From Pseudorhodobacter sp. E13 (GTDB taxonomy: Bacteria > Pseudomonadota > Alphaproteobacteria > Rhodobacterales > Rhodobacteraceae): a stretch of DNA of 64,000 nt. This document shows positions 46,891-54,784 of the stretch, one piece after another; position 1 is the first letter of the stretch; the number at the start of each line of letters is the position of its first letter. A model generated the notes under the pieces. That model saw only the letters and a program-made list of their open reading frames with translations, did no database searches and was not told the origin of the DNA. Both the position numbers and the translations under genes were made by a program. Where the stretch lies: positions 186,001 through 250,000 of the forward strand of contig NZ_RPEN01000158.1 of the NCBI RefSeq assembly GCF_003991405.1. Direction: 5' to 3'.

Positions 46891-47588
46891 CGCCCGCTCC
46901 TTTCCGTCCGCGACAGGAAATGCACCGCAAGATTGACCAGAACCGCAAGGCTGATCAGCACAAAACCCAAGGCCAGCGCCAAGCCAAATTCTCCCTTGCC
47001 GGTTTCCAGCGCGATGGCGGTGGTCAGCACGCGGGTCACATGGTCGATATTGCCGCCCACGATCATGATCGCGCCCACCTCGCCAATCGCGCGGCCAAAC
47101 CCGGCGAGTGAAGCTGTCATCAAGGCCCGCCGCCCATCCCACAGCAGCGTGCGGATGCGTTGCGCGCGGCTGGTGTTCAGCGAAATCAGCAAATCGTGGT
47201 AGTCGGCCCACAGGTCGCGAATGGCCTGATGCGCGATAGAGGCGATGATCGGCGTGATGATGATGACTTGCGCGATCACCATGGCCGTGGGTGTGAACAG
47301 CAACCCCAATACGCCAAACGGGCCAGAGCGCGACAGCAGCACATAGACGAACAAGCCCACCACCACAGGCGGCAAGCCCATCAACGCGTTCAGCACCGCA
47401 ATCACCACCCGCCGCGCCCGGAACCGGTTGATCGCCAGCCACGCCCCCAAGGGCAGCCCGATCACCGAGGCAATCAGCGTGGCCCCAAGGCTGACCTGCA
47501 AGGACAGGCCCGAAATCTCGATCAGATCCGCGTCAAGCCCCAGAACCAGCCGCAGGGCCTGCGCCAATCCTTGCCAAATATCATTCAT
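46884..47588 (-). CDS. tupB: Tungstate ABC transporter permease
   Basis: A 234-residue permease with five or six helices (LSLQVSLGATLIASVIGLPL and GLPPVVVGLFVYVLLSRSGP) and the cytoplasmic EAA-like loop (TLLWDGRRALMTASLAGFGR). It starts the tup operon and overlaps tupC by 7 bases. No strong ribosome-binding site precedes the ATG at 47588, so translation may be weak or the start may differ slightly. The palindrome shared with the fdh promoter lies about 100 bases upstream. Confidence 0.9.
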   Translation of the reverse strand: MNDIWQGLAQALRLVLGLDADLIEISGLSLQVSLGATLIASVIGLPLGAWLAINRFRARRVVIAVLNALMGLPPVVVGLFVYVLLSRSGPFGVLGLLFTPTAMVIAQVIIITPIIASIAHQAIRDLWADYHDLLISLNTSRAQRIRTLLWDGRRALMTASLAGFGRAIGEVGAIMIVGGNIDHVTRVLTTAIALETGKGEFGLALALGFVLISLAVLVNLAVHFLSRTERSGRW

Positions 47589-47660
47589 GCCAAGGCATTC
47601 TCGTTTTCAACCCATCCGCTGCTCTGCCGTTCCATAGCACCCCGGATCAGGGGCAAAAAC

Positions 47661-47705
47661 GGACAATTTGGGGATTCGCGAGAATTCTGATGGACAATTT
47701 GTCCA
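47661..47705. promoter_or_regulatory. Palindromic operator plus half-site upstream of tupBCA
   Basis: TGGACAATTTGTCCA (47691-47705) is a perfect palindrome with 7-base arms and a 1-base centre. A half-site GGACAATTTG (47661-47670) lies 31 bases away, close to three helical turns, in the same orientation. The palindrome differs at one of 15 bases from the one in the fdh divergent promoter. The rest of the 243-base gap shows no gene. Confidence 0.7.
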
Positions 47706-47831
47706 CCCCCCGGGGGTGCGCCGCCCCGGTGCATTCTTGCCAACGCCGGGGCCTTGCGCCAAGCCGGTGTTGACACAAGGCCCCAGCCCCGCAACCATTC
47801 CCCTGACCCACCCTTGGACGGAGGCCAGACC

Positions 47832-48281
47832 ATGACGGAGGAAGATGCCCAAAGCATCGTGCAAACCTATCTGGACCGCCAAGGCGATGCGACCATTTCC
47901 GGCGATCTGGAGGCAACGCTGGGCTGGTGCGACTTGCCCTGCACGCTGCAAACCCCGCAAGGCGTTGTGGTCGCCCGCAATGAGGCCGAAATGCGCGCGA
48001 TTTGCCAGATGTTCATCGACCGGCTGAAGATGAAACGCGTGACGCTGATGGTGCGCAACTGCGTTGAGGCCGGGTTTCACGATGCCGACACGGTCTGGGG
48101 CCACTATCACACCCGCTATGTCGCCGCAGATAATGTGCTTAGCGAGGAGCCTTACCGCGCGCAGGTCACGCTTCGCCGTAGGGATGATCGCTGGAAAATC
48201 AGCGAAATGCGCTTTGCCGTCCAAGACCAAAGCCCGATCAGCGAAACCCTTGCGCATTGGCGCGGCGGAAAAGACGATTAA
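47832..48281 (+). CDS. NTF2-like (SnoaL/DUF4440-type) protein
   Basis: A 149-residue protein from MTEEDAQSIVQTYLDRQGDA, with GGAGG eight bases upstream. It has the cone-shaped NTF2-like pattern: an N-terminal helix pair, then strands VTLMVRNCVEAGFHDADTVW, YRAQVTLRRRDDRWKISEMR and a short tail. Small proteins of this fold serve as isomerases, binding proteins or immunity factors, and nothing here selects one. It is a single gene, divergent from tup. Confidence 0.75.
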   Translation: MTEEDAQSIVQTYLDRQGDATISGDLEATLGWCDLPCTLQTPQGVVVARNEAEMRAICQMFIDRLKMKRVTLMVRNCVEAGFHDADTVWGHYHTRYVAADNVLSEEPYRAQVTLRRRDDRWKISEMRFAVQDQSPISETLAHWRGGKDD

Positions 48282-48325
48282 GCACCGCACATCGCGCCTT
48301 TTTCAGGACGCTGTAAAAGGGGGTT

Positions 48326-48402
48326 TGGTAGGCCCGGAGGGACTCGAACCCCCAACCAAGGCGTTATGAGCGCCCTGCTCTAACCAATTGAGCTACAGGC
48401 CC
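48326..48402 (-). tRNA. tRNA-Ile2 (anticodon CAT, lysidine type)
   Basis: On the minus strand the sequence folds as a tRNA: acceptor GGGCCTG with CGGGCCT, T8 and A9, D-stem GCTC/GAGC, anticodon stem GGGCG/CGCCT with loop CTCATAA, T-arm GGGGG TTCGAGT CCCTC, discriminator A and an encoded CCA. The anticodon CAT would be read as Met. The body (AGGGCGCTCATAACGCCTTGG) resembles E. coli ileX and differs from elongator tRNA-Met, so it is most likely the AUA-reading isoleucine tRNA whose C34 is converted to lysidine by TilS. Confidence 0.85.
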
Positions 48403-48510
48403 GAAAGCGGGCGGGAAATCCGACCGAACAGATCGTCCGGGCTTTGCTAAGCCTATCGCTTCGGGGGGTCAAGACCAGTTTGCCGCCGCAGCTTTGTTAA
48501 CCGGTTGGCA

Positions 48511-49509
48511 ATGCTTTCATGCGAAGGAGGAAGGGCGGTAACGGGGGTTTGCTTGGAACAGAGCGGCATCAGAAAAAAGATCAGTCTGGCGCGCAGTAAT
48601 ATCGCGCCGGCACCGGTCAAAGGCGCTGCAAAAGCGTGGAAGCTCGCCTTGGGGCGGGCCGCACGCGATTCGATCGGGCTGGAAATGGGGCTGACAGAGC
48701 TGCGGCAAGATCGGTTTTCGCTGGCCGAGGTGTTGGAACTGCCGCCCGAGCGTAGCCTTGTGGTGATGCTGGAAGGGCCGAAAGATGCGCTTGGCCTGAT
48801 CGTGCTGGCCCCCGAAGTGCTGGCGGGCGTGGTCGAAATGCAAATGGTGGGCCGGGTGAACCCAAGCCCCGCCCCGCCCCGCCGCCCAACCCGGACGGAT
48901 GCGGCCATGGCCTCGGGCCTGATTGACAAGGCGCTCGCCGGGCTGGAGCTGGAGCTGCTCAACGATACCGACCTGATCTGGACCAGCGGCTTTCGCTACG
49001 CCTCTTTTCTGGAAGATGCCCGCCCGCTGGCGCTGTTGCTGGAAGATGTGACCTATCAGGTGCTGCGTGGCGATGTTGCCTTGGGTGGCGGGGCAAGAAC
49101 CGGGCAAATCATCCTTGCCCTGCCCGCCGACGGGCGTGGCCGCGCCCCCGCCGTGCCCCCGGCACCGCCCAGCCGCGCTGCTGAACTGGTGTTCTCTGCC
49201 GCTTTGGGGGAGCAGGTGCAATCCGTGCAAGCCGAACTCGTGGCTGTATTGGCGCGGCTGAAACTGCCGATTGATACGGTGCTGAACCTCAAACCCGGCG
49301 ATCCCTTGGTGCTTGGCACGGCGTCCATCGCGCAGATTGATCTGGAAGGGTTGGATGGCACCCGCGTGGCGGGGGGCAAGCTGGGCCAGAACCGGGGCAT
49401 GCGCGCCATTCGCATGGTCGAAGACAACGCCCCCGCCGCCCGCGTCGATGCGCCCAAACGGGCCCAGCCAAAGCCACCTGGCACCCAGCCCATACAAAAA
49501 GCCGGGTAA
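48511..49509 (+). CDS. FliM/FliN C-terminal (SpoA)-domain protein
   Basis: About 332 residues from the ATG at 48511. The N-terminal half resembles a reduced FliM middle domain (KLALGRAARDSIGLEMGLTE, then LAEVLELPPERSLVVMLEGP). The C-terminal part is a SpoA domain with VQSVQAELVAVLARLKLPID, LNLKPGDPLVLG and a Pro-rich tail. The start is uncertain. The strong GAAGGAGGAAGG at 48523-48534 is followed by no ATG at good spacing, and a TTG at 48553 is possible. It is a flagellar motor switch-like protein outside any visible flagellar cluster, as I recall for Rhodobacterales. Confidence 0.78.
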   Translation: MLSCEGGRAVTGVCLEQSGIRKKISLARSNIAPAPVKGAAKAWKLALGRAARDSIGLEMGLTELRQDRFSLAEVLELPPERSLVVMLEGPKDALGLIVLAPEVLAGVVEMQMVGRVNPSPAPPRRPTRTDAAMASGLIDKALAGLELELLNDTDLIWTSGFRYASFLEDARPLALLLEDVTYQVLRGDVALGGGARTGQIILALPADGRGRAPAVPPAPPSRAAELVFSAALGEQVQSVQAELVAVLARLKLPIDTVLNLKPGDPLVLGTASIAQIDLEGLDGTRVAGGKLGQNRGMRAIRMVEDNAPAARVDAPKRAQPKPPGTQPIQKAG

Positions 49510-49522
49510 GGCTTACCCGGCT
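49500..49522. terminator. Bidirectional terminator shared by the FliM-like gene and acuI
   Basis: A perfect 10-base stem, AGCCGGGTAA and TTACCCGGCT, with a GGC loop. On the minus strand it is followed by TTTTTG, a strong end for the acuI operon. On the plus strand TTCTG follows. The stop codon of the FliM-like gene (49507-49509) lies within the stem. Confidence 0.85.
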
Positions 49523-49549
49523 TTCTGATGTCTGTCTCGCGCCGTGGCG

Positions 49550-50539
49550 TCAGGCGTTCACATCGACAACCACACGGCCCTGCACCTGGCCTTTCAGAAT
49601 GTCGGCCCCCAGTTTCGGCAGGTCAGACAGAACGGCGGGCTTTACCATCGCGTCCAGCTTGGCCATCGGCAGATCCTTGGCAATCCGTTCCCAAGCGCGC
49701 AGCCGGTCGTCATAGGGGCGCATCACGCTGTCGATGCCCAGCAGGTTAACCCCGCGCAGGAGGAACGGGATCACCGTTGCAGGCAAAGCCGCCCCACCCG
49801 CCAGACCAACCGCCGCGACCGAGGCACCATATTTCATCTGCCCCAGCACACGGGCCAGCATCGCACCGCCCACCGCATCGACGCAGCCCGCCCAAGTCTC
49901 GCCTTCCAGCGGGCGCTTGACGGTTTCGGCCAATTCCTCGCGCGCGACGATCTGGTTCGCCCCCAAGGATTTCAGGTAATCCGCCGAGTCCGGCCGCCCC
50001 GTGACAGCGGCCACCTCATAGCCAAGGTTTGCCAGAATGGCTGTCGCGACAGAGCCCACGCCCCCCGCAGCCCCTGTCACAAGCACCGGCCCGTTGCCGG
50101 GCTTCAACCCGTGATCTTCCAGCGCCATCACGGCGAGCATGGCGGTAAAGCCTGCCGTGCCTACGGCCATGGCCTGTCGCGTGGTCAGACCGGCGGGCAG
50201 CGGCACCAGCCAATCGGCCTTGACCCGCGCCTTTTGCGCGTAACCGCCCCAATGCGCCTCGCCCACGCGCCACCCCGTCAGCACGACCTTGTCGCCCGCA
50301 TTGTAGCGCGGATCTGTCGACGCCTCGACCGTGCCTGCGAAATCAATTCCCGGCACATGCGGGTAATTGCGCACCAAACCGCCACCGGGGCCAATGCACA
50401 GACCATCCTTGTAATTCACCGTGGAATATTCCACCGCCACCGTCACCTCGGCCTCTGGCAAACGGTCCAACCCGATCTGCTGGACCGAGGCTGCGGTTTT
50501 CCCCTCGGCATCTTTCTCGACGATCAATGCGTTAAACAT
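49550..50539 (-). CDS. acuI: Acrylyl-CoA reductase (NADPH)
   Basis: A 329-residue medium-chain reductase (MFNALIVEKDAEGKTAASVQ). It has no catalytic zinc ligands. The motifs VEYSTVNYKDGLCIGPGGGL and LVTGAAGGVGSVATAILANL match the YhdH/AcuI group. It reduces acryloyl-CoA to propionyl-CoA, which detoxifies acrylate formed from DMSP or 3-hydroxypropionate. Its position 12 bases after dmdA is the arrangement known from roseobacters. Confidence 0.93.
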   Translation of the reverse strand: MFNALIVEKDAEGKTAASVQQIGLDRLPEAEVTVAVEYSTVNYKDGLCIGPGGGLVRNYPHVPGIDFAGTVEASTDPRYNAGDKVVLTGWRVGEAHWGGYAQKARVKADWLVPLPAGLTTRQAMAVGTAGFTAMLAVMALEDHGLKPGNGPVLVTGAAGGVGSVATAILANLGYEVAAVTGRPDSADYLKSLGANQIVAREELAETVKRPLEGETWAGCVDAVGGAMLARVLGQMKYGASVAAVGLAGGAALPATVIPFLLRGVNLLGIDSVMRPYDDRLRAWERIAKDLPMAKLDAMVKPAVLSDLPKLGADILKGQVQGRVVVDVNA

Positions 50540-50551
50540 AGGAACTCTCCT

Positions 50552-51652
50552 TCAAATCCAGAATTTATCTTTCACGACCGCAGGCCGCATGCCTGCCGGT
50601 GTTTCCACCTCCAGCTTGGTGCCCGCGTCCCAATGCGTCATCCGCACCATGCCAATGGCGACATTGCCGCCGAAATCGGGGCTGGCGGCGGCAGAGGTGA
50701 CCTGCCCCACTTTCTTGCCCCCGGCCAGCAAAGGCCAGACCCGGTCACAAGGCGGAATCTCACCTTCGATCGCGATGGGGCGGATTTGCTGCACCGGGCC
50801 TTCCTTGGCCACGCGCAACAGCGCATCACGGCCAATGCAACCAATCGCCGTATGGGTGTTGCAAAACTTGCCAAGGCCGCATTCATGCGGTGTATTGTCG
50901 CGCGTCATGTCATTGCCATAGGACAGCAAGCCGCCCTCGATCCGCTCGATCAGATTGGGGCATCCGGCGCGGACCTTCAAATCCTCTCCGGCTGCGAACA
51001 ACGCGTCCCACAGCGGCATCCCGATATCGCCACCTTCGACGTAAATCTCATAGCCGCCCTGCTTGGAATAGCCAGATCGCGCAATCGCAAGGCTGCGGCC
51101 TTGGAAATCAAACCAGCCAAAGCGGAAAAAACGGACCTTGCGCACCTCATCGCCGAAAACACGCGCCATCAGGTCATCGGCCTTCGGCCCCTGAATGGCC
51201 AAGGGCGAGACATCGGGTTCATCCACCAGCACATCCAACCGGAACCCCAGCGCAATCGCCTTGACCCACAGCAGCAGATCACTGTCGGCTATCGAAATCC
51301 AATAGCGGTCTTCGGCCAGTTTCACGGCAACGGGGTCGTTCAACATGCCCCCGGTTTCATCCACCATCGGCACATAATAGCACTGCCCCGGCAGCATCCC
51401 CCGCAAATCGCGCGGGGTCAGCATTTGCATCAGGCGGGCGGCATCGGGGCCGCGCAGTTCCACCTGCCGTTCGCAGGCCACATCCCACACCTGCACATGC
51501 TCTTTCAGGTGGCGGTAATCGGCGGTGATGCTGTCAAACACCGTGGGCAGCAGCATCCGGTTGTAAACGGTATAGCCTTTGACGCCTGCGGCTTCGACAC
51601 CGGCAGAAAAAGGCGTGCGCCGCACACGGCGCGACGGGGCGATAGTGGCCAT
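50552..51652 (-). CDS. dmdA: Dimethylsulfoniopropionate demethylase
   Basis: A 366-residue GcvT-fold protein from MATIAPSRRVRRTPFSAGVE. DmdA moves a methyl group from DMSP to tetrahydrofolate, giving methylmercaptopropionate. Segments such as YTVYNRMLLPTVFDSITADY, HVQVWDVACERQVELRGPDA, LTPRDLRGMLPGQCYYVPM and ARSGYSKQGGYEIYVEGGD agree with the DmdA clade of roseobacters rather than with glycine-cleavage T protein. The neighbouring acuI supports this. Clade-level phylogeny would settle it. Confidence 0.88.
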   Translation of the reverse strand: MATIAPSRRVRRTPFSAGVEAAGVKGYTVYNRMLLPTVFDSITADYRHLKEHVQVWDVACERQVELRGPDAARLMQMLTPRDLRGMLPGQCYYVPMVDETGGMLNDPVAVKLAEDRYWISIADSDLLLWVKAIALGFRLDVLVDEPDVSPLAIQGPKADDLMARVFGDEVRKVRFFRFGWFDFQGRSLAIARSGYSKQGGYEIYVEGGDIGMPLWDALFAAGEDLKVRAGCPNLIERIEGGLLSYGNDMTRDNTPHECGLGKFCNTHTAIGCIGRDALLRVAKEGPVQQIRPIAIEGEIPPCDRVWPLLAGGKKVGQVTSAAASPDFGGNVAIGMVRMTHWDAGTKLEVETPAGMRPAVVKDKFWI

Positions 51653-51663
51653 TTGGGTTCCCT

Positions 51664-52287
51664 TTATTTCGGTCCGTGCCAGTCGATCTGGCAAATTTCG
51701 GCAGAGCGGCCGTCAAAATCCCACACGCGGCCAAAGGCACGCACGCGGCCCTTGTCGGCCTGCGCGATGGTGATATCGGGGCCCATCCAGTATTCGGTGT
51801 TCTTCACAACCACTTCATCATCGGGGTTCTTGCCCGAAATCGGCGTCACCGCCCCGTTGATCTTTTTGCCCACGATCAGGTGGCGGGTCTTGCCTTCGGT
51901 TTCATAGCTGACGGGCGACCGCTCGGCGCCCAGAAACTCTGACACCATCACCGCAAACAGGCCCGTCGTGCCGCGCGCCTTGCCCGAAAAGATATTGACC
52001 AAACCGTCATAGGCCTTTTCCGAAGCGCGCTCGTCGATATAGGCGGCGGCTTTCCAGTTGCCGCGCCCCATATTGCCGGGAATATCCATGATCAACCCGA
52101 TGTTCAGGCCCGACAGGCTTTCGCCGTCATAATGCCCTTCATCGACGCGCACCCCGACCCAGGCCTGGCAATAGCCTTCGGTTGGCGGGTGTTTGCCAAG
52201 GCTGACAACACAGGGGCAAAACACGGTGCAGTTACAGTTGAGGATCAACTCCCCTTTGATGCTCCACTCTGGCAAAGTCGCAGCCAT
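51664..52287 (-). CDS. DUF1326-family protein, Cys-rich, in the dmdA operon
   Basis: A 207-residue soluble protein from the ATG at 52287 (MAATLPEWSIKGELILNCNC). The Cys-rich motif CNCTVFCPC near residue 18 and a following Cys (TEGYCQAWV) suggest metal or cluster binding. The C-terminal part includes WMGPDITIAQADKGRVRAFG and a final FDGRSAEICQIDWHGPK. DUF1326 genes commonly pair with DUF2182, as here (11 bases apart). It lies 11 bases before dmdA. Function unknown. Confidence 0.85.
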   Translation of the reverse strand: MAATLPEWSIKGELILNCNCTVFCPCVVSLGKHPPTEGYCQAWVGVRVDEGHYDGESLSGLNIGLIMDIPGNMGRGNWKAAAYIDERASEKAYDGLVNIFSGKARGTTGLFAVMVSEFLGAERSPVSYETEGKTRHLIVGKKINGAVTPISGKNPDDEVVVKNTEYWMGPDITIAQADKGRVRAFGRVWDFDGRSAEICQIDWHGPK

Positions 52288-52298
52288 TGGCTTTCCTT

Positions 52299-53102
52299 TC
52301 AAACGGTTAGAAGGGTGTGCAGGGCGGTAAAGACCCCTGCGGCAATCAGGGCAAACCCAACAGGGCGGGTCAGCCAGCGCCCGATATCGGGCAGTTTTTC
52401 CAGTGTCATGAACAGGGTGGCGGCCCCCATCCACAGCAGGTTCATCGTGCCGCCGACAAAGCCAAGCGCCATCAGCGCCCAGCAGCAGCCAAGACACAAA
52501 ACGCCCAGCTCCACCCCCATGCGCCAAGCGCGCGGGGTGCTGGGCTTCCACCGCTCCATGAAAAACGTGAGCGGCATCCGGCACTTGGCAAGGCAGGCCT
52601 CTTTCAACGCGGTAAATTGATAGGCCCCGGCCCCCAGCAACAGCGCCGCCGTCAACCAGCCCGAAACGCTGGCCCCGTTCAGCGCCAGAAGGCCTGCGCG
52701 CGACAGCCCGTATTGCGCGCCTGCGCCTGCCACCGCAGCCAAACCCCAGACGACCAGATACCCACCCACCAGCGCCACGGCGCCTTGCAGGCTGGTGGCC
52801 CCGGCGGCCGACAGGTCCAGAAAACAGCGCAGCGCGGGCACGAAGGTCGGCAGCATCATCGCCAGCGCCATCAGCCCCCACATCAGCACCAGCGGCCCAA
52901 AGGCGGCCTGCCCCGCCGCGATGCACAGGGACGCCCAGAAATCCGCAGGCATCCCCGCCAGATCCGCCGCCGGGTTCTGCACAGCCATCGCAAAGACACC
53001 CAGCCAACCCAGCAGCACCAACGCGTAAAACCCCATCCATGCCAAAGCCGTGCGGTTCCAGACCGGGCGCGCGCTGTGCATATCATCAGAGGGAAACGCC
53101 AT
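52299..53102 (-). CDS. DUF2182-family membrane protein, partner of DUF1326
   Basis: A 267-residue protein with six or seven helices. Typical DUF2182 landmarks are MWGLMALAMMLPTFVPALRC (with the M-x-x-A-M-M motif, about residues 74-93) and CLAKCRMPLTFFMERW, followed by GVELGVLCLGCCWALMALGF. Met- and Cys-rich membrane segments suggest metal handling. First gene of the DUF2182-DUF1326-dmdA-acuI operon, divergent from a GntR regulator. Function unproven. Confidence 0.84.
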   Translation of the reverse strand: MAFPSDDMHSARPVWNRTALAWMGFYALVLLGWLGVFAMAVQNPAADLAGMPADFWASLCIAAGQAAFGPLVLMWGLMALAMMLPTFVPALRCFLDLSAAGATSLQGAVALVGGYLVVWGLAAVAGAGAQYGLSRAGLLALNGASVSGWLTAALLLGAGAYQFTALKEACLAKCRMPLTFFMERWKPSTPRAWRMGVELGVLCLGCCWALMALGFVGGTMNLLWMGAATLFMTLEKLPDIGRWLTRPVGFALIAAGVFTALHTLLTV

Positions 53103-53187
53103 TTTTCGGGCCCGTTCAGCAAGGAATCATGCGCGGCCCTATAGACGCAGCCGCCGCTTCTGCGTAGGTTCCTTTCATCGCATTCAA

Positions 53188-53216
53188 TTGTCAAACATTT
53201 AATTGTAAGACAATTA
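53188..53216. promoter_or_regulatory. GntR/FCD-type operator in the dmdA operon divergent promoter
   Basis: TAATTGTAAGACAATTA (53200-53216) is a perfect palindrome with 7-base arms and a 3-base centre. It contains TTGTAAGACAA, which fits the FCD-type consensus TNGTNNNACNA. A near match TTGTCAAACAT (53188-53198) sits 12 bases upstream. Both lie 17-45 bases before the GntR start and within the 130-base gap shared with the DUF2182 operon. Confidence 0.7.
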
Positions 53217-53232
53217 GAAAAAGCCGTGAAAC

Positions 53233-53976
53233 ATGACGCAAACCTATAAAATGGCCCCAGAGGGTGAATTGTCGCTGCGGATTTCCGCCGCCCTGCGCGA
53301 TGCGATTGTCGAGGGGCGGCTGATCGTGGATCAGCGCTTGCCATCGGAACAGGAACTGGCCGAGCAATTCGGCGTGTCGCGCCCCACCGTGCGCGAGGCG
53401 CTGAAACGGCTGGCCGCGCAAAACCTGATCCGCACCCAGCGCGGGGCCACGGGCGGCGCCTTCGTGAACCGGCTGTCGTTTGAGGAAGCCTACGGCCAGC
53501 AGATCACCACCTCGACCTTGCTTTTGTCGATGAATGAGGTGGATTTCGAAACCGCCTGCGAGGCGCGCTTTGCGCTGGAACGCGCCTGCGTGCCGCTGTC
53601 GGCGCAGCGCCGCACCGCTGACCATCTGGCCACCATGCGCGCCGAGATGTTTCGCCAAGCCCAGCCGGGCCTGACGGATGAAAGCTTTTGCGCCTCGGAT
53701 GTGGCCTTTCACCGGGCCTTGGTCGATGGGGCCTGCAACCCGGTTCTGTCCTACCAACTCGCCGGCGCGGTGGAGGCGATGCAACCCTTGATGAACATGA
53801 TCACCTTTTCGGCCCGCTCGCGCGAGCGGATCGTGTCACATCACGCAGCGATTGCCGATGCCTTGGAACAGCGCAACGCGGCGGATGCCGAAACCGCGCT
53901 TGCGGCGCTGGCGCTTTACACGATCGAGCTTGCCAATGACGTGCGCGCGCGCCGCGCACAGCGGCAGCCCGGCTAG
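53233..53976 (+). CDS. GntR-family (FadR/FCD) regulator, probable dmdA operon repressor
   Basis: A 247-residue regulator: N-terminal winged helix (LRDAIVEGRLIVDQRLPSEQ, then FGVSRPTVREALKRLAAQNL) and an all-helical FCD domain with metal-binding type residues (DVAFHRALVDGACN and the late HHAAIADALEQ). In Ruegeria pomeroyi, as I recall, a GntR gene adjoins dmdA-acuI and acts as a repressor. The divergent position and the FCD-type palindrome support the same role here. The effector is probably a DMSP breakdown product such as acrylate, by analogy. Confidence 0.88.
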   Translation: MTQTYKMAPEGELSLRISAALRDAIVEGRLIVDQRLPSEQELAEQFGVSRPTVREALKRLAAQNLIRTQRGATGGAFVNRLSFEEAYGQQITTSTLLLSMNEVDFETACEARFALERACVPLSAQRRTADHLATMRAEMFRQAQPGLTDESFCASDVAFHRALVDGACNPVLSYQLAGAVEAMQPLMNMITFSARSRERIVSHHAAIADALEQRNAADAETALAALALYTIELANDVRARRAQRQPG

Positions 53977-53999
53977 CGCCCCCCGCCCCTTGCAACTGT

Positions 54000-54025
54000 T
54001 TGACCGGACTTTCGGATCGGTCTAA
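54000..54025. promoter_or_regulatory. Possible operator upstream of the RutR-like regulator
   Basis: TTGACCG (54000-54006) and CGGTCTAA (54018-54025) form an imperfect inverted repeat. The half-site TTGACC equals the known RutR half-site (TTGACCA..TGGTCAA), but the spacing is wider than in E. coli. It could be an autoregulatory site or simply part of a -35 element. Confidence 0.3.
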
Positions 54026-54073
54026 GATCACGCTCCCTCTGGCCGCTTGGGCCGACCCTTTGCAGGACGCTAC

Positions 54074-54688
54074 ATGAGCCGCCCACGCACGCGCATTCAA
54101 CAAAAAAACTCTGAAACCATTCTGGATGCGGCGCTGGACGTATTCTCGGCCCACGGCTTCCGGGGCGCGACGCTGGACCAGATTGCCGAGGTGGCGGGCC
54201 TGTCAAAGCCGAACCTGCTGTATTACTTCCCCTCAAAAGAGGCGATTCACCTGTCGCTTTTGTCCAAACTGCTGGACACATGGCTTGACCCGTTGCGCGC
54301 GATGGACCCGCAGGGCGACCCGCTGACCGAGATCATGGGCTATGTGCGCCGGAAAATAGAGATCAGCCGCGATTTCCCGCGCGAAAGCCGCTTGTTTGCC
54401 AATGAGATCCTGCAAGGCGCGCCGCATATGCGCGCGGCGATCGAAGGCGATCTGAAGGCGCTGGTGGATGAAAAGACCAGCGTTTTGCAGGCTTGGATGG
54501 ATGCAGGCAAAATCGCGCCACTGCCCCCGGTGCATCTGCTGTTTTCCATCTGGGCCATCACTCAGCATTATGCCGATTTCGATGTGCAGGTGCGCGCCAT
54601 GCTTGGCCCCGGCCATGACCCCTATGCCGAGGCGCAGGATTTCGTGGAACTGCTGTTCACCCGTTTGCTGGCGCTCCACCACGCCTGA
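54074..54688 (+). CDS. rutR: TetR-family regulator, RutR-like
   Basis: A 204-residue regulator from MSRPRTRIQQKNSETILDAA. The HTH is visible (FSAHGFRGATLDQIAEVAGL, then SKPNLLYYFPSKEAIHL), and the C-terminal domain resembles RutR, the uracil/thymine-sensing regulator. Its proximity to preT/preA (pyrimidine reduction) supports that identity. Two genes away lies the target operon on the opposite strand. I cannot confirm the ligand-pocket residues. Confidence 0.75.
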   Translation: MSRPRTRIQQKNSETILDAALDVFSAHGFRGATLDQIAEVAGLSKPNLLYYFPSKEAIHLSLLSKLLDTWLDPLRAMDPQGDPLTEIMGYVRRKIEISRDFPRESRLFANEILQGAPHMRAAIEGDLKALVDEKTSVLQAWMDAGKIAPLPPVHLLFSIWAITQHYADFDVQVRAMLGPGHDPYAEAQDFVELLFTRLLALHHA

Positions 54689-54784
54689 ATTGAATTAAAT
54701 TGTAGGTTCAAAACGCGGGAAAAGCCGGGGCTGATTTGCTAGGATCAGCACAGGTGGGGGCCTGAACAGTGAAAGGAGATCGGA

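Noticed and set aside
45374-47588. Reading the ABC transporter as molybdate ModABC
   Set aside because: The binding protein has TTSxxxSGL and VVGTGQAL typical of TupA, and the ATPase lacks the ModC C-terminal domain.
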